From positions 620,001 to 684,000 of the forward strand of contig NC_017585.1 of assembly GCF_000240165.1 (NCBI RefSeq): a stretch of 64,000 bases of DNA, written 5' to 3'. The DNA comes from Streptantibioticus cattleyicolor NRRL 8057 = DSM 46488. Lineage in GTDB: Bacteria > Actinomycetota > Actinomycetes > Streptomycetales > Streptomycetaceae. How positions within the stretch are numbered: the stretch's first letter is position 1; each line of letters opens with the position of its first letter. The notes beneath the pieces were generated by a model that saw nothing but the letters and a program-made list of their open reading frames with translations, had not been told where the DNA came from and searched no databases. The position numbers and the translations under genes are program-made. This document shows positions 19,884-30,428 of this stretch, piece by piece.

Positions 19884-20993
19884 TCACGCCGGACGCGCCG
19901 CGCGAAGGCCGGCCGCCGGGACCGCCGGCCCGTGCCGGTCGGGCGCGGCGGGGGCCGGCAGACGGTGGCGCAGGAAGGACGCCAGGCCGCCGGAGGCCGA
20001 GCGGGCGTACCGCGTGGCGGTCCAGCGCAGCAGCACCGACCCGGCCGGCCCGCCGCCCCCGAGGCCGCACAGCAGCACCAGGTCGTCCTCGGACAGCAGC
20101 CCCTCGCGGTGGACCTTGTCCAGGGTGAGCGGGATGGACGCCGAACCGGTGTTGCCGTGCCGGCTCAGGGCGAGGTGCAGATAACCGGCGTCCAGGCCCA
20201 GCCGCGGCCACACCGCGTCCAGCAGCGCGCCGTCGCACTGCTGCGGGACGAAGTGGCGCACCTCGTGGGGGCGGCGCCCGGACGTGCGCAGCGCCCGCTC
20301 CACCGCCTGCCGCAGCCGCCGGACGGCCACCGCGCGTCCGCCCGGCCCGGCCGTGGTCAGGTAACCGGCGTTCTCGTGCGGCGCGCGGTCCTCCGGCGCC
20401 GGCTCGGCCACCGCGCCGGATCCGTCCGCGCACCCCGACAGCACGGTGGCGAGGGTGCCCTGGCCCGCGGGGACCCGGCCGAGCACCACCGCTCCGGCGC
20501 CGTCGCCGAGGAGCGCCGCGCCGCGCGGATCGGCCGGGCCGGCCAGGCGGGAGCAGACGTCGGCGCCGACCACGAGCGCGTAGGACCCGGCCGGTTCGCC
20601 GCGCAGCATCCGTTCGGCGGCGGCGTAACCGCACAGGAATCCGCCGCCGGTGGCGTTGACGTCGAAGGCGACGGCCCGCCGGGCGCCGATCAGCCGGCCC
20701 ACCACGGCGGCGGTGGCCGGCTGCGGGTGGTCGGAGGTGCAGGTCGCCACCACCAGGCAGGACAGCTGGCCGGCGGCGAGTCCGGCCTGCTCGATCGCGC
20801 GCTCGGCGGCGACCGCGGCCAGGTCCGACGTCGCTTCGTAGGGCGCCGCCCGGCGCCGTTCGCGGACGCCGGTCGTCCGCTCGATCCACTCGGCCGTCAC
20901 CCCGGTGCGGGCGGCGATCTCGTCGTTGCCCACGACGGCGTCGGGCAGATGGGAACCGGTGCTGACGATGCCGATGGGGAGCCGGGTGTCCAT
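19884..20993 (-). CDS. KASIII (FabH)-like protein lacking the catalytic Cys and His
   Basis: 369 residues with full KASIII sequence: GIVSTGSHLPDAVVGNDEIA, IERTTGVRERR, VVATCTSDHPQP, LLGDGAGAVVLG and GNTGSASIPLTL. At the nucleophile position, where FabH reads DVxAACAGF, this protein reads DVNATGGGF, with Gly near residue 116. The His of the triad (VPHQAN in FabH) is Gln near residue 251 (VPQQCDG). Only the Asn in HGNTGSAS remains. Normal Claisen condensation should be impossible; it may bind an acyl group without condensing, act as an acyltransferase-like protein, or be inactive. An extra 35-residue basic/Pro tail follows. The gene is divergent from a two-component system. Confidence 0.8.
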   Translation of the reverse strand: MDTRLPIGIVSTGSHLPDAVVGNDEIAARTGVTAEWIERTTGVRERRRAAPYEATSDLAAVAAERAIEQAGLAAGQLSCLVVATCTSDHPQPATAAVVGRLIGARRAVAFDVNATGGGFLCGYAAAERMLRGEPAGSYALVVGADVCSRLAGPADPRGAALLGDGAGAVVLGRVPAGQGTLATVLSGCADGSGAVAEPAPEDRAPHENAGYLTTAGPGGRAVAVRRLRQAVERALRTSGRRPHEVRHFVPQQCDGALLDAVWPRLGLDAGYLHLALSRHGNTGSASIPLTLDKVHREGLLSEDDLVLLCGLGGGGPAGSVLLRWTATRYARSASGGLASFLRHRLPAPAAPDRHGPAVPAAGLRAARPA

Positions 20994-21148
20994 GGTGTTA
21001 CCTCCAGGCTGCGGGACGGCTCGGACGACGGGGAACCTCCCTCGTGCCGGACTGGCGCTTCCAGACCTCCACCCTGGCGCACCGACGCTGAGGCCCCGCT
21101 GAACGTCCCTGAAGGCGGCTTCAGAAAACCTGTGCCAGGCTGTTGTCC

Positions 21149-21826
21149 ATGCGGCTGCTGATCGTCGAGGACGAGCGGCGCCTGGCCGTGACGCTGGCCA
21201 GGGGCCTGGTGGCGGACGGTTTCGCGGTGGACGTCGCGCACGACGGGGTGCAGGGGCTGCACATGGCGGCGACCGGCACGTACGACCTGGTGGTCCTGGA
21301 CCTGATGCTGCCCGGCATGAGCGGCTACCGGGTCTGCGCCCGGCTGCGGGTCGACGGCGACACCACGCCGATCCTGATGCTCACCGCCAAGGACGGCGAG
21401 TACGACGAGGCGGAGGGGCTGGACACCGGCGCCGACGACTACCTGACGAAGCCGTTCTCCTACGTGGTGCTGCTGGCCAGGATCCGGGCGCTGCTGCGGC
21501 GCCGTACCCGGGGCGGCACCCCGGTGCTGCGGCTGGGCACGCTGACCGTGGACCCGGCGGCCCGGCGCTGCTTCCGGGAGGACCGCGAGGTGCCGCTGAC
21601 CGCCAAGGAGTTCGCGGTGCTGGAGCATCTGGCGGTCCACGCCGGCCAGGTGGTCTCCAAGGCCGAGATCCTCGACCACGTGTGGGACTTCGCCTACGAC
21701 GGCGACCCCAACATCGTCGAGGTGTACATCAGCGCGCTGCGCCGGAAGATCGACGCGCCGTTCGGCCGCCGGTCGATCACCACGGCGCGCGGCGCCGGGT
21801 ACCGGCTGGCGGCCGACGGTGGCTGA
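21149..21826 (+). CDS. OmpR/PhoB-family response regulator
   Basis: 225 residues. The receiver domain (1-115) has the acidic pocket LLIVEDERRL, phospho-Asp in YDLVVLDLMLPGMSGY, and the Lys in DDYLTKPFSY. A winged-helix DNA-binding domain follows (LTAKEFAVLEHLAVHAGQVVSK, then ISALRRKI and TARGAGYRL). The ATG at 21149 is preferred; a TTG two codons earlier is also possible. It overlaps its kinase gene by eight bases. Target genes and signal are unknown. Confidence 0.92.
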   Translation: MRLLIVEDERRLAVTLARGLVADGFAVDVAHDGVQGLHMAATGTYDLVVLDLMLPGMSGYRVCARLRVDGDTTPILMLTAKDGEYDEAEGLDTGADDYLTKPFSYVVLLARIRALLRRRTRGGTPVLRLGTLTVDPAARRCFREDREVPLTAKEFAVLEHLAVHAGQVVSKAEILDHVWDFAYDGDPNIVEVYISALRRKIDAPFGRRSITTARGAGYRLAADGG

Positions 21827-23270
21827 CCGCCGCGCCGGGCGGGAGCGGCGGCGCGCGCCGCGCTGGCGGGGCTCGGTACGGGCCCGTACCACCGCGGCTT
21901 CCACGCTGGTGGTGGCGGTGGCGCTGGTGGGCGCCGGCGGCGCGGTGCTGGCGGTGCTCCACCGCAACCTGGTGGACGCCACCAGCCTCCAGGCGGAGGT
22001 GACCGCCCGCGAGGTGGCCACCCAGATCACCAACGGCGCGGAGTTCTCCTCGCTCGCGCTGCCCAACGCCGAGAACCAGCCGGTGCAGGTGGTCAAGTCG
22101 GACGGCACGGTGCTGGCGGCCGGGCCCCGGCTGCGCGGGGCGCCGCCGTTCGCCGGCTTCGCGCCCGCGCCGCGCCAGCCGCGCCGCCCCGCCGACCCGG
22201 ACGACCGGGTGTACGTGCCCGGTTCGGCCGCCACCACGGTGCGCTTCGACACGGTGCGGTTCCGGTTGCCGGGGGTCGCCGACGCCCGCCCGTACCGGGT
22301 GGCGGCGGTGTACGCGGCCACCGCGCGCGACCACATCGTCACCGTGTACGCCGGTGCCTCGCTCAACACCGAGCGGCAGGCGATCACCAGTGCGCGCAAC
22401 GTGATGATGCTGGGGCTGCTGCCGCTGATCGCGGTGATCGCGCTGGCGAGCTGGCTGGTGACGCGGCGCGCGCTGCGTCCGGTGGAGGCGATCCGGGCGG
22501 AGCTGGCGGAGATCATGAAGGGTGACCTGTCGCGCCGGGTGCCGCAGCCGGACGCCCGGGACGAGGTGGCCCGGCTGGCGGCCACCACCAACGCCACGCT
22601 GGCCGCGCTGGAGGAGTCCGCCGGGCGGCAGCGGCGCTTCATCGCCGACGCCTCGCACGAACTGCGCAGCCCCATCACCAGCCTGCGCACCCAGCTGGAG
22701 GTGGCCCGCGCCCATCCGGAACTGCTGGAGATCGGCGGTCTGATCGACGACACGCTGCGGCTCGAACGCCTCGCCTCCGACCTGCTGTTGCTGGCCCGGC
22801 TCGACGCCGGTGAGCCGCCCCGGACGGAACGGGTGGACCTGGCCGCGCTCGTCCGCGAGGAGCTGGCGCACCGGGCCGCCGACCGCGTCCCGGTGACCGC
22901 CGCGCTGCCCGGCCGGCCCACCGCGGTCACCGGCAACCGGGCCCAACTCGCCCACGTTCTCGGCAACTTGGTCGACAACGCCCAGCGCCACGCCGTCTCC
23001 GCGGTCACCGTCACCGTGCGCCGCGCCGACGACCGGGTGACCCTGGAGGTCGCCGACGACGGTCCCGGCGTGCCCGCCGCCGACCGGGAACGCATCTTCG
23101 AGCGCTTCGTCCGCCTCGACGACGCCCGCAGCCGCGACGACGGCGGCTCCGGACTGGGCCTGGCCATCGTCCGCAACCTGACACACCGTCACCTCGGCAC
23201 CATCGAGGTGACCGAAGCCCCCGGCGGCGGCGCCCGCTTCGTGACGACGCTCCCGGCGGCCCCCGGCTGA
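21819..23270 (+). CDS. Membrane sensor histidine kinase
   Basis: 483 residues from GTG 21819. First membrane helix about 26-50 (STLVVAVALVGAGGAVLAVL), external sensor region about 50-195, second helix about 200-222 (MMLGLLPLIAVIALASWLV), HAMP linker, then the kinase core: H-box IADASHELRSPITSL, N-box LGNLVDNAQRHAV, G1 EVADDGPGVP and G2 GSGLGLAIV. All catalytic motifs are intact. It should phosphorylate the response regulator encoded just before it. Confidence 0.93.
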   Translation: MADRRAGRERRRAPRWRGSVRARTTAASTLVVAVALVGAGGAVLAVLHRNLVDATSLQAEVTAREVATQITNGAEFSSLALPNAENQPVQVVKSDGTVLAAGPRLRGAPPFAGFAPAPRQPRRPADPDDRVYVPGSAATTVRFDTVRFRLPGVADARPYRVAAVYAATARDHIVTVYAGASLNTERQAITSARNVMMLGLLPLIAVIALASWLVTRRALRPVEAIRAELAEIMKGDLSRRVPQPDARDEVARLAATTNATLAALEESAGRQRRFIADASHELRSPITSLRTQLEVARAHPELLEIGGLIDDTLRLERLASDLLLLARLDAGEPPRTERVDLAALVREELAHRAADRVPVTAALPGRPTAVTGNRAQLAHVLGNLVDNAQRHAVSAVTVTVRRADDRVTLEVADDGPGVPAADRERIFERFVRLDDARSRDDGGSGLGLAIVRNLTHRHLGTIEVTEAPGGGARFVTTLPAAPG

Positions 23271-23420
23271 CGGCGCCGCGACGCGGGGCGGCCCCGGCCC
23301 AGCGCACCGGGGCGCTCCCGCCCGCCCAGGCCACGGTGCGGGCGATCAGCGCTCGCCCGGGAAGACCAGCCGGGCGAGGCCGCGGCGGCGGGGCACCGAA
23401 GTCGATCAGCGCGGCGGTGA

Positions 23421-25586
<2,166 letters not shown>

Positions 25587-26172
25587 CCCGGCCGTCACGC
25601 GGCGGCCCGGTGCCGCCGCGTGATCCAGCACGCACCATGTCGTCCTGGACACACCGTCATCGCCACGCGGGACCGGGCGGTCCAGGGCTCGGCAGTCCTC
25701 ACCGTCGCCGGCCACCCGCCACACCGACGTGGGCAAGCCCGACAAGAAGGAACTGCGCCGTCGCGCCATGGCCGAGGTCTGAGTAGCGCTCCTCGTTGAG
25801 GAACGCGTACGCGACGCGTCCGGGACGCGGCCCGGTCCGGCGTTCATGCCGTCACGGTGACGGGGTGCGGCGGGCGGCGAGGACTCCTGCGTACCGTTCG
25901 GCCGTACGGTGCGAAGGCCGCCGCGTCGGAGCAGTTCGAGCAGCGTGTCGGTGAACTGCGCGGTGGTGGCGGTGCCGCCAAGGGCCACGGCCGGGCGAGG
26001 GCCTGTCCCGGCACCCCGCTGCCAAGGCGCAGCGCCCCCGCGCCCTCCAAGCCCATCGCCATGATCCACACCGGGCGTTGCCGTCGAGTCGTCCGACCGC
26101 CCTGGCACGCGACGGGGGCGCCGCCTCCGGGCGGGCGGCGGCCGTCCGGCGGCACGACCTAGGATGCGCACC
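25587..26172. other. 586-base gap with no intact gene, probable remnants
   Basis: No complete gene with a start and family motif is visible. Short protein-like fragments occur in mixed frames: on the plus strand a C-terminus near 25732-25782 reading VGKPDKKELRRRAMAEV with a stop, and on the minus strand near 25890-25990 a stretch reading VALGGTATTAQFTDTLLELL. These look like debris of two different genes; neither family is recognised. The last part should hold the promoter of the PadR gene. Confidence 0.4.
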
Positions 26173-26706
26173 ATGTCACTCCCGCACGCGATCCTCACCG
26201 CCCTGCTGGAAAAGCCGTCGTCGGGGCTGGAGCTGACGCGCAGGTTCGACAAGTCGATCGGCTACTTCTGGTCGGCCACGCACCAGCAGATCTACCGGGA
26301 GCTGGGACGCCTGGAGCAGGCGGGGCTCATCCGGGCCCTGCCCACCGCGCAGCCGGCCCGCGGGCAGAAGAAGGAGTACGAGGTCCTGCCCGCGGGCCGC
26401 GCCGAACTCACCGCCTGGGCCACCGCCGGCCAGGACCCCAAACCCATGCGCGACGCCCTGCTGCTGCGCATCCGCGCCGCCGCCGTCGTCGGCACCGAGG
26501 GCCTCGACGCCGAACTCCACCGCCACCTCGACCTCCACCGCCGCCAGCTGGGCCACTACCGCGAGATCGAGCAACGCGACTTCCCGCCGGAACGCCAGGC
26601 ACCCGAGGACCGCCTGCGCCACCTCGTCCTGCGCGGCGGCATCGAACTCGAACGCTTCTGGATCGGCTGGCTGCAAGAGGCGATCAGCACCCTGCGGGAG
26701 AACTGA
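26173..26706 (+). CDS. PadR-family transcriptional regulator
   Basis: 177 residues. Winged helix (SLPHAILTALLEKPSSGLELTRRFDKSIGYFWSATHQQIYRELGRLE) followed by the C-terminal dimer helices (ELERFWIGWLQEAISTL), the full PadR-s1 plus Vir_act_alpha_C layout. The ATG at 26173 matches the family N-terminus better than the ATG nine bases upstream. It would repress a phenolic-stress, efflux or fatty-acid target; none adjoins it clearly. Confidence 0.88.
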   Translation: MSLPHAILTALLEKPSSGLELTRRFDKSIGYFWSATHQQIYRELGRLEQAGLIRALPTAQPARGQKKEYEVLPAGRAELTAWATAGQDPKPMRDALLLRIRAAAVVGTEGLDAELHRHLDLHRRQLGHYREIEQRDFPPERQAPEDRLRHLVLRGGIELERFWIGWLQEAISTLREN

Positions 26707-26818
26707 CCGACCGGGGAAATCCGCGTTTTCTGTTATCCGCACCGGTCCCGCGGGGTCTCCCTGAACGACGAACGTACGCACCGCACCCACGGGTTGCGAC
26801 CGGGAGCGAGGAGACCCC

Positions 26819-28468
26819 ATGACGCCGGAACACGAAGCCACGGTCATCGCGACCGCGCGGGCGGGGGACGAGCGGGCGCGCGACGAACTGGTCGCCGCCT
26901 ACCTGCCGCTCGTCTACAACATCGTCGGACGCGCGCTGCACGGCCACGCCGACGTCGACGACGTGGTCCAGGAGACCATGCTCCGCGCCCTGGACGGGCT
27001 GGCCGGACTGCGCGACCCGCGGCGCTTCCGGGCCTGGCTGGTGGCGGTGACCATGAACCAGATACGCCGGCACCATCGCGGCAAACAGGCCGCCGCCGCC
27101 CGCACCGGGATCGAGGAACTGGCCGAACTGCCCGATCCCGGCGCCGACTTCGCCGACCTCACCATCATGCGGCTGGGGCTGGCCGGACAGCGCCGGGAGG
27201 TCGCCGAGGCGACCCGGTGGCTGGACGACGACGACCGGGCGCTGCTGTCGCTGTGGTGGCTGGAGGCGGCCGGGGAGCTGACCCGCGCGGAGGTGGCCGC
27301 CGCGCTGAAGCTGCCCGCGCCGTGCGTCGCGGTACGGGTGCAGCGGATGAAGGCGCAACTGGAGACCGCCCGGCTGGTGGTGCGCGCGCTCTCCGCCTCC
27401 GCCCGCTGCCGGCGGCTGGAGCCGGTGGTGGCCCGGTGGGACGGTGTGCCCTCCGCCCTGTGGCGCAAGCGCATAGCCCGGCACGTACGGGACTGCCGCA
27501 CCTGCTCGGGCCGGCGCCGCGGCCTGATACCCGCGCAGAGTCTGCTCGCCGGCCTCGCCCTGGTGCCGCCGCTGCTCGCCGCCGCGGGCCGGCCGGACCC
27601 GGACGCGGCGACGGTGGCGGCGTCGTTCCGGACGGACGGGGCCGGCGCCCCGGCGGGGTCCCGGCACGCGGCGCGCGGACCCCGGACGGGCGGCAGGCGG
27701 CCCGGTGGCCACCGCCGTCCCGCCGTCCGGCCGCGCGCCGCCCAACTGCTGGCCGGCGGCGCCGCGGTGACGGCCGCGGCCACCGTGATGTCCGTGGCCA
27801 TCAGCTCCTCCGACGCCGCCCGGCCCACCACCACCGCCGCCCCGGCCGCCGCCCAGCCGCTCCAGGCCAGGTCGGCGCCGCTGCCGGTGCCGGCCACCGC
27901 CACGCCGTCCCACCCGGCCGCCCACCGTTCCGTACCCGCGCCCGCGACGCACCGGCCGGCCCCGTCCCGTACCGTCGTACGCCCCGTGCCCCGGCCCGCC
28001 GCCACCGCGTCGGCGGCACCGGTGCCCACCGCGTCGCCGACGCAGGGCTCCGGCCCGGTCGAGCAGGTGCTCGCGCTGATGAACCGGGCCCGCGCCGAGC
28101 AGGGGCTGCCGCCCTACACCCTCTCCCCCGGCCTCAACCGCAGCGCGGCGGCGCACAACACCGTGATGGGAAGCGGCTGCGGGCTGTCCCACCAGTGCCC
28201 CGGCGAACCGCCGCTGGGCGACCGGGAGACGGCCCAGGGCGTCCACTGGGGCGCCGCGGGCGAGAACATCGGACGGGCCACGGCCGGCCCGGACGACCAG
28301 CAGATCGCCACCGCCGCCGTCGGCCTCACCCAGGACATGCTCGACGAGCGCCCGCCGGACGACGGCCACCGCCGCAACATCCTGAGCGCCACCTTCACCC
28401 ACGTCGGCATCGCCGTGCACCGCGACCCCGACGGCACCGTGTGGCTCACCCAGGACTTCTCGGACTGA
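26819..28468 (+). CDS. ECF-like sigma factor fused to zinc anti-sigma motif, membrane helix and external CAP domain
   Basis: 549 residues. Sigma region 2 is at about 20-90 (LVYNIVGRALHGHADVDDVVQETMLRAL) and region 4 at about 150-200 (LTRAEVAAALKLPAPCVAVRVQRMKAQ). Next comes RHVRDCRTCSG, an H-x3-C-x2-C (H222, C226, C229) as in ZAS anti-sigma domains. A membrane segment lies near 305-330 (AAVTAAATVMSVAIS), then a Pro/Ala/Thr wall-spanning linker, and a CAP/SCP domain from about 414 to the end (VEQVLALMNRARAEQGLPPY, WGAAGENIGRA, DDGHRRNILSATFTHVGIA). This is a one-protein signalling device: the external CAP domain could sense a ligand while the tethered sigma stays held until release. GAGCGAGGAGACC precedes the ATG. 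The next gene converges ten bases on. Confidence 0.85.
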   Translation: MTPEHEATVIATARAGDERARDELVAAYLPLVYNIVGRALHGHADVDDVVQETMLRALDGLAGLRDPRRFRAWLVAVTMNQIRRHHRGKQAAAARTGIEELAELPDPGADFADLTIMRLGLAGQRREVAEATRWLDDDDRALLSLWWLEAAGELTRAEVAAALKLPAPCVAVRVQRMKAQLETARLVVRALSASARCRRLEPVVARWDGVPSALWRKRIARHVRDCRTCSGRRRGLIPAQSLLAGLALVPPLLAAAGRPDPDAATVAASFRTDGAGAPAGSRHAARGPRTGGRRPGGHRRPAVRPRAAQLLAGGAAVTAAATVMSVAISSSDAARPTTTAAPAAAQPLQARSAPLPVPATATPSHPAAHRSVPAPATHRPAPSRTVVRPVPRPAATASAAPVPTASPTQGSGPVEQVLALMNRARAEQGLPPYTLSPGLNRSAAAHNTVMGSGCGLSHQCPGEPPLGDRETAQGVHWGAAGENIGRATAGPDDQQIATAAVGLTQDMLDERPPDDGHRRNILSATFTHVGIAVHRDPDGTVWLTQDFSD

Positions 28469-28478
28469 ACCGGACCGG

Positions 28479-29321
28479 TCACCGGCCGGACGGCAGCACC
28501 CGTTCCAGCGCCTGCCAGCCGCTGTCGCGGTCGCGTTCGGCCTGCTCGGCCCGGCCGCCGCCGCGCAGCCCGAACAGGCGCTTGGCGATCAGCAGATAGA
28601 CCACCACGGCGATGTTGATCACCAGGGTGAGGATCTTGGTGGCGCTGACCCGTCCGGTCAGCTCGTAGACCTCCGGGACCAGCAGGATCACGGTGGCCAC
28701 GAACGTCAGGTACTCCGCCCAGCGCTGGGCGAACCACAGCCCGACGGCCTCCACGCCCTCCAGCACGGCGTACCCGGCGAAGACCGCGCCGATCACCCAC
28801 AGCGTCGAGGCGTGCGCGGCGAACGCCTTGTCCAGGTCGCCCAGGAAGCCGTGCCCGGAGGTGCCGCCGGTGCCGCCGACGCCGTGCTGGACGGCGTCCA
28901 GGATCCGGTAGTAGGGCCCCCGCAACCGGGCCCGGTCGTCGACGAAGAGCAGCACGGAGCCGGCGAGCACGCCCAGCACGAGGAAGTGCACCAGCCGGTC
29001 GAGGGCGATGAGCCGCAGCACGTACCGGTCGCGCAGCGGTTTGCCGCGCAGGGGCACGGTGACCTCGTCCCGGCCGGGCGGGAATTCCCGCTCCGGGTGC
29101 TCCGGCGGGCGCAGCGGCAGCCAGGCGTCGCAACGCAGACAGCGGTGCCAGCGCAGCCCGTCGCCCTCGCGGACCAGCGGCGCGTCCTCGGGGCGCACCC
29201 GGGCCGCGCCGGTGCCCGCCAGGTGGTGGCCGTGCAGGCCGCAACCGATCAGTTCGTAAGCGATCCGGCGATGGCGCGGCGGGGCGCCGGGCGGGTTGCG
29301 CGGTTCGCTGTCGGACGCCAT
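28479..29321 (-). CDS. DUF2127-type integral membrane protein
   Basis: 280 residues from ATG 29321, with GGAGG upstream. The N-terminal third carries Cys/His residues (LIGCGLHGHHL, HRCLRCDAW) that may bind metal. Four hydrophobic segments follow (LDRLVHFLVLGVLAGSVLLF, STLWVIGAVFAGYAVLEGVE, YLTFVATVILLVPEV, ILTLVINIAVVVYLLI), matching DUF2127. Function unknown. Its promoter lies in the 342-base region with three lac-like operator palindromes shared with the divergent SDR/TetR operon. Confidence 0.75.
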   Translation of the reverse strand: MASDSEPRNPPGAPPRHRRIAYELIGCGLHGHHLAGTGAARVRPEDAPLVREGDGLRWHRCLRCDAWLPLRPPEHPEREFPPGRDEVTVPLRGKPLRDRYVLRLIALDRLVHFLVLGVLAGSVLLFVDDRARLRGPYYRILDAVQHGVGGTGGTSGHGFLGDLDKAFAAHASTLWVIGAVFAGYAVLEGVEAVGLWFAQRWAEYLTFVATVILLVPEVYELTGRVSATKILTLVINIAVVVYLLIAKRLFGLRGGGRAEQAERDRDSGWQALERVLPSGR

Positions 29322-29449
29322 TGCTGCCTCCGGTGAGGGTGGGTGTACGGTCCCGCGTCCTTGCGTGTGCCCAGTGTGCGCCGAAGCGTGCGTCCTCGGA
29401 GGACGAGTCGGGGGTGAGCTGGGGGTGAGCCGGGGGGGGTGAGCTGGGG

Positions 29450-29595
29450 TGTGAGCGCTCACAACGTTGTGGCGCGTGCCCGGCGTGCCCGACGAAGCGG
29501 GCGTTCGGGGGTGCGAGGCGCGATGTGAGCGCTCACAAGGTTCGTTTGCGTGCCCGGTGCACTGTGCAGCGCGCTCCCGACTGTGAGCGCTCACA
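29450..29595. promoter_or_regulatory. Three perfect TGTGAGCGCTCACA palindromes
   Basis: Identical 14-bp palindromes at 29450-29463, 29524-29537 and 29582-29595, with centres 74 and 58 bases apart. The half-site is that of the ideal symmetric lac operator and is close to the CebR-type TGGGAGCGCTCCCA, so a LacI-family regulator is expected. The sites fill most of the divergent space between the DUF2127 gene and the SDR gene. No LacI gene adjoins them. The rest of the 342-base gap contains G-rich repeats of gggtgagc (29411-29451). Confidence 0.8.
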
Positions 29596-29607
29596 ACCGG
29601 ACCGCTT

Positions 29608-29636
29608 TTGAACGGAGCGCTCCGCTCCGATAAGCT
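29608..29636 (+). promoter_or_regulatory. Candidate promoter with GGAGCGCTCC operator
   Basis: TTGAAC (29608-29613) and TAAGCT (29631-29636) are 17 bases apart and could be -35 and -10 boxes. The palindrome GGAGCGCTCC (29614-29623), followed by another CTCC, lies in the spacer. A repressor there, perhaps the TetR protein encoded at 30428, would block the SDR-TetR operon. Confidence 0.45.
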
Positions 29637-29663
29637 CCGGCCACCACGAACTCCGGAGGGGAC

Positions 29664-30419
29664 ATGACCGACACTCCCACCGCCCTGGTCACCGGCGGCA
29701 GCCGCGGCATCGGTGCCGCCACCGCCCGTCACCTCGCCGCCCGCGGCTACCGGGTGGCCGTCAACTACTTCAGCAACCGCGCCGCCGCCGACCAGGTGGT
29801 CAAGGAGATAACGGCCGACGGCGGCAGCGCCTTCGCCGTCCGCGGTGACGTACGAGACGACGACGAGGCCGCCGAACTCGTCCGCCGGGCCGCCGAGGGC
29901 GGACGGCTGGACGTGCTGGTGTGCAACGCCGCCGCCGCGCACTTCACCCCGACCCCGCTGCGCGACCTGCCGTGGGAGGACTTCCGCGGCAAGGTCACCG
30001 ACGAACTGGCCGCCGTCTACCCGCTCACCCAGCACGCCCTCGCCGTCATGTCCGGACAGGGGTACGGGCAGATCGTCTACGTCTCCAGCCTGCTCGCCGA
30101 GGGGCCGTCCGCGCCCGGGATGATCGCGCACGGCACCGCCAAGGCGGCCCTGAACACCTTCGCCCAGTTCGTCGCCTGCGAGGCCGGCCCGCTGGGCGTC
30201 AACGTCAACGTGGTCTCCCCCGGCTACGTCCGCACCGAGGCCAGCGCCGGCATCCCGGCCGAGGTCCAGCGGCGGATCGCGGAACGCACCCCCTTGGGCC
30301 GGGTCGCCGAACCGGACGACGTGGCCCGGGCCATCGGGCTGCTCGTCGGCTCCGACGCCGGCTTCGTCACCGGCACCGTGCTCCGGGTCGACGGCGGCGC
30401 CGGCGCCTCCCGGATGTGA
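29664..30419 (+). CDS. Short-chain dehydrogenase/reductase with His at the catalytic Tyr position
   Basis: 251 residues. NAD(P) motif VTGGSRGIGAATARHL, VCNAAAAH in place of NNAG, the Ser in YVSSLLAEG, and PGYVRTEASAGIP. The YxxxK helix reads AHGTAKAAL, so the Lys is kept but the usual catalytic Tyr is His. The enzyme may use another proton donor or have lost reductase activity. It starts with GGAGGGG before the ATG and is followed directly by a TetR gene. The C-terminus GTVLRVDGGAGASRM is full length. Confidence 0.85.
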   Translation: MTDTPTALVTGGSRGIGAATARHLAARGYRVAVNYFSNRAAADQVVKEITADGGSAFAVRGDVRDDDEAAELVRRAAEGGRLDVLVCNAAAAHFTPTPLRDLPWEDFRGKVTDELAAVYPLTQHALAVMSGQGYGQIVYVSSLLAEGPSAPGMIAHGTAKAALNTFAQFVACEAGPLGVNVNVVSPGYVRTEASAGIPAEVQRRIAERTPLGRVAEPDDVARAIGLLVGSDAGFVTGTVLRVDGGAGASRM

Positions 30420-30428
30420 GCGCTCCCA
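30415..30428. promoter_or_regulatory. Degenerate fourth copy of the lac-like operator at the SDR stop
   Basis: TGTGAGCGCTCCCA matches the upstream palindromes except for one base in the right arm, which is exactly the CebR-type half-site GCTCCCA. It spans the SDR stop and ends at the first base of the TetR start codon, so it could act as an auxiliary operator. Confidence 0.5.
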
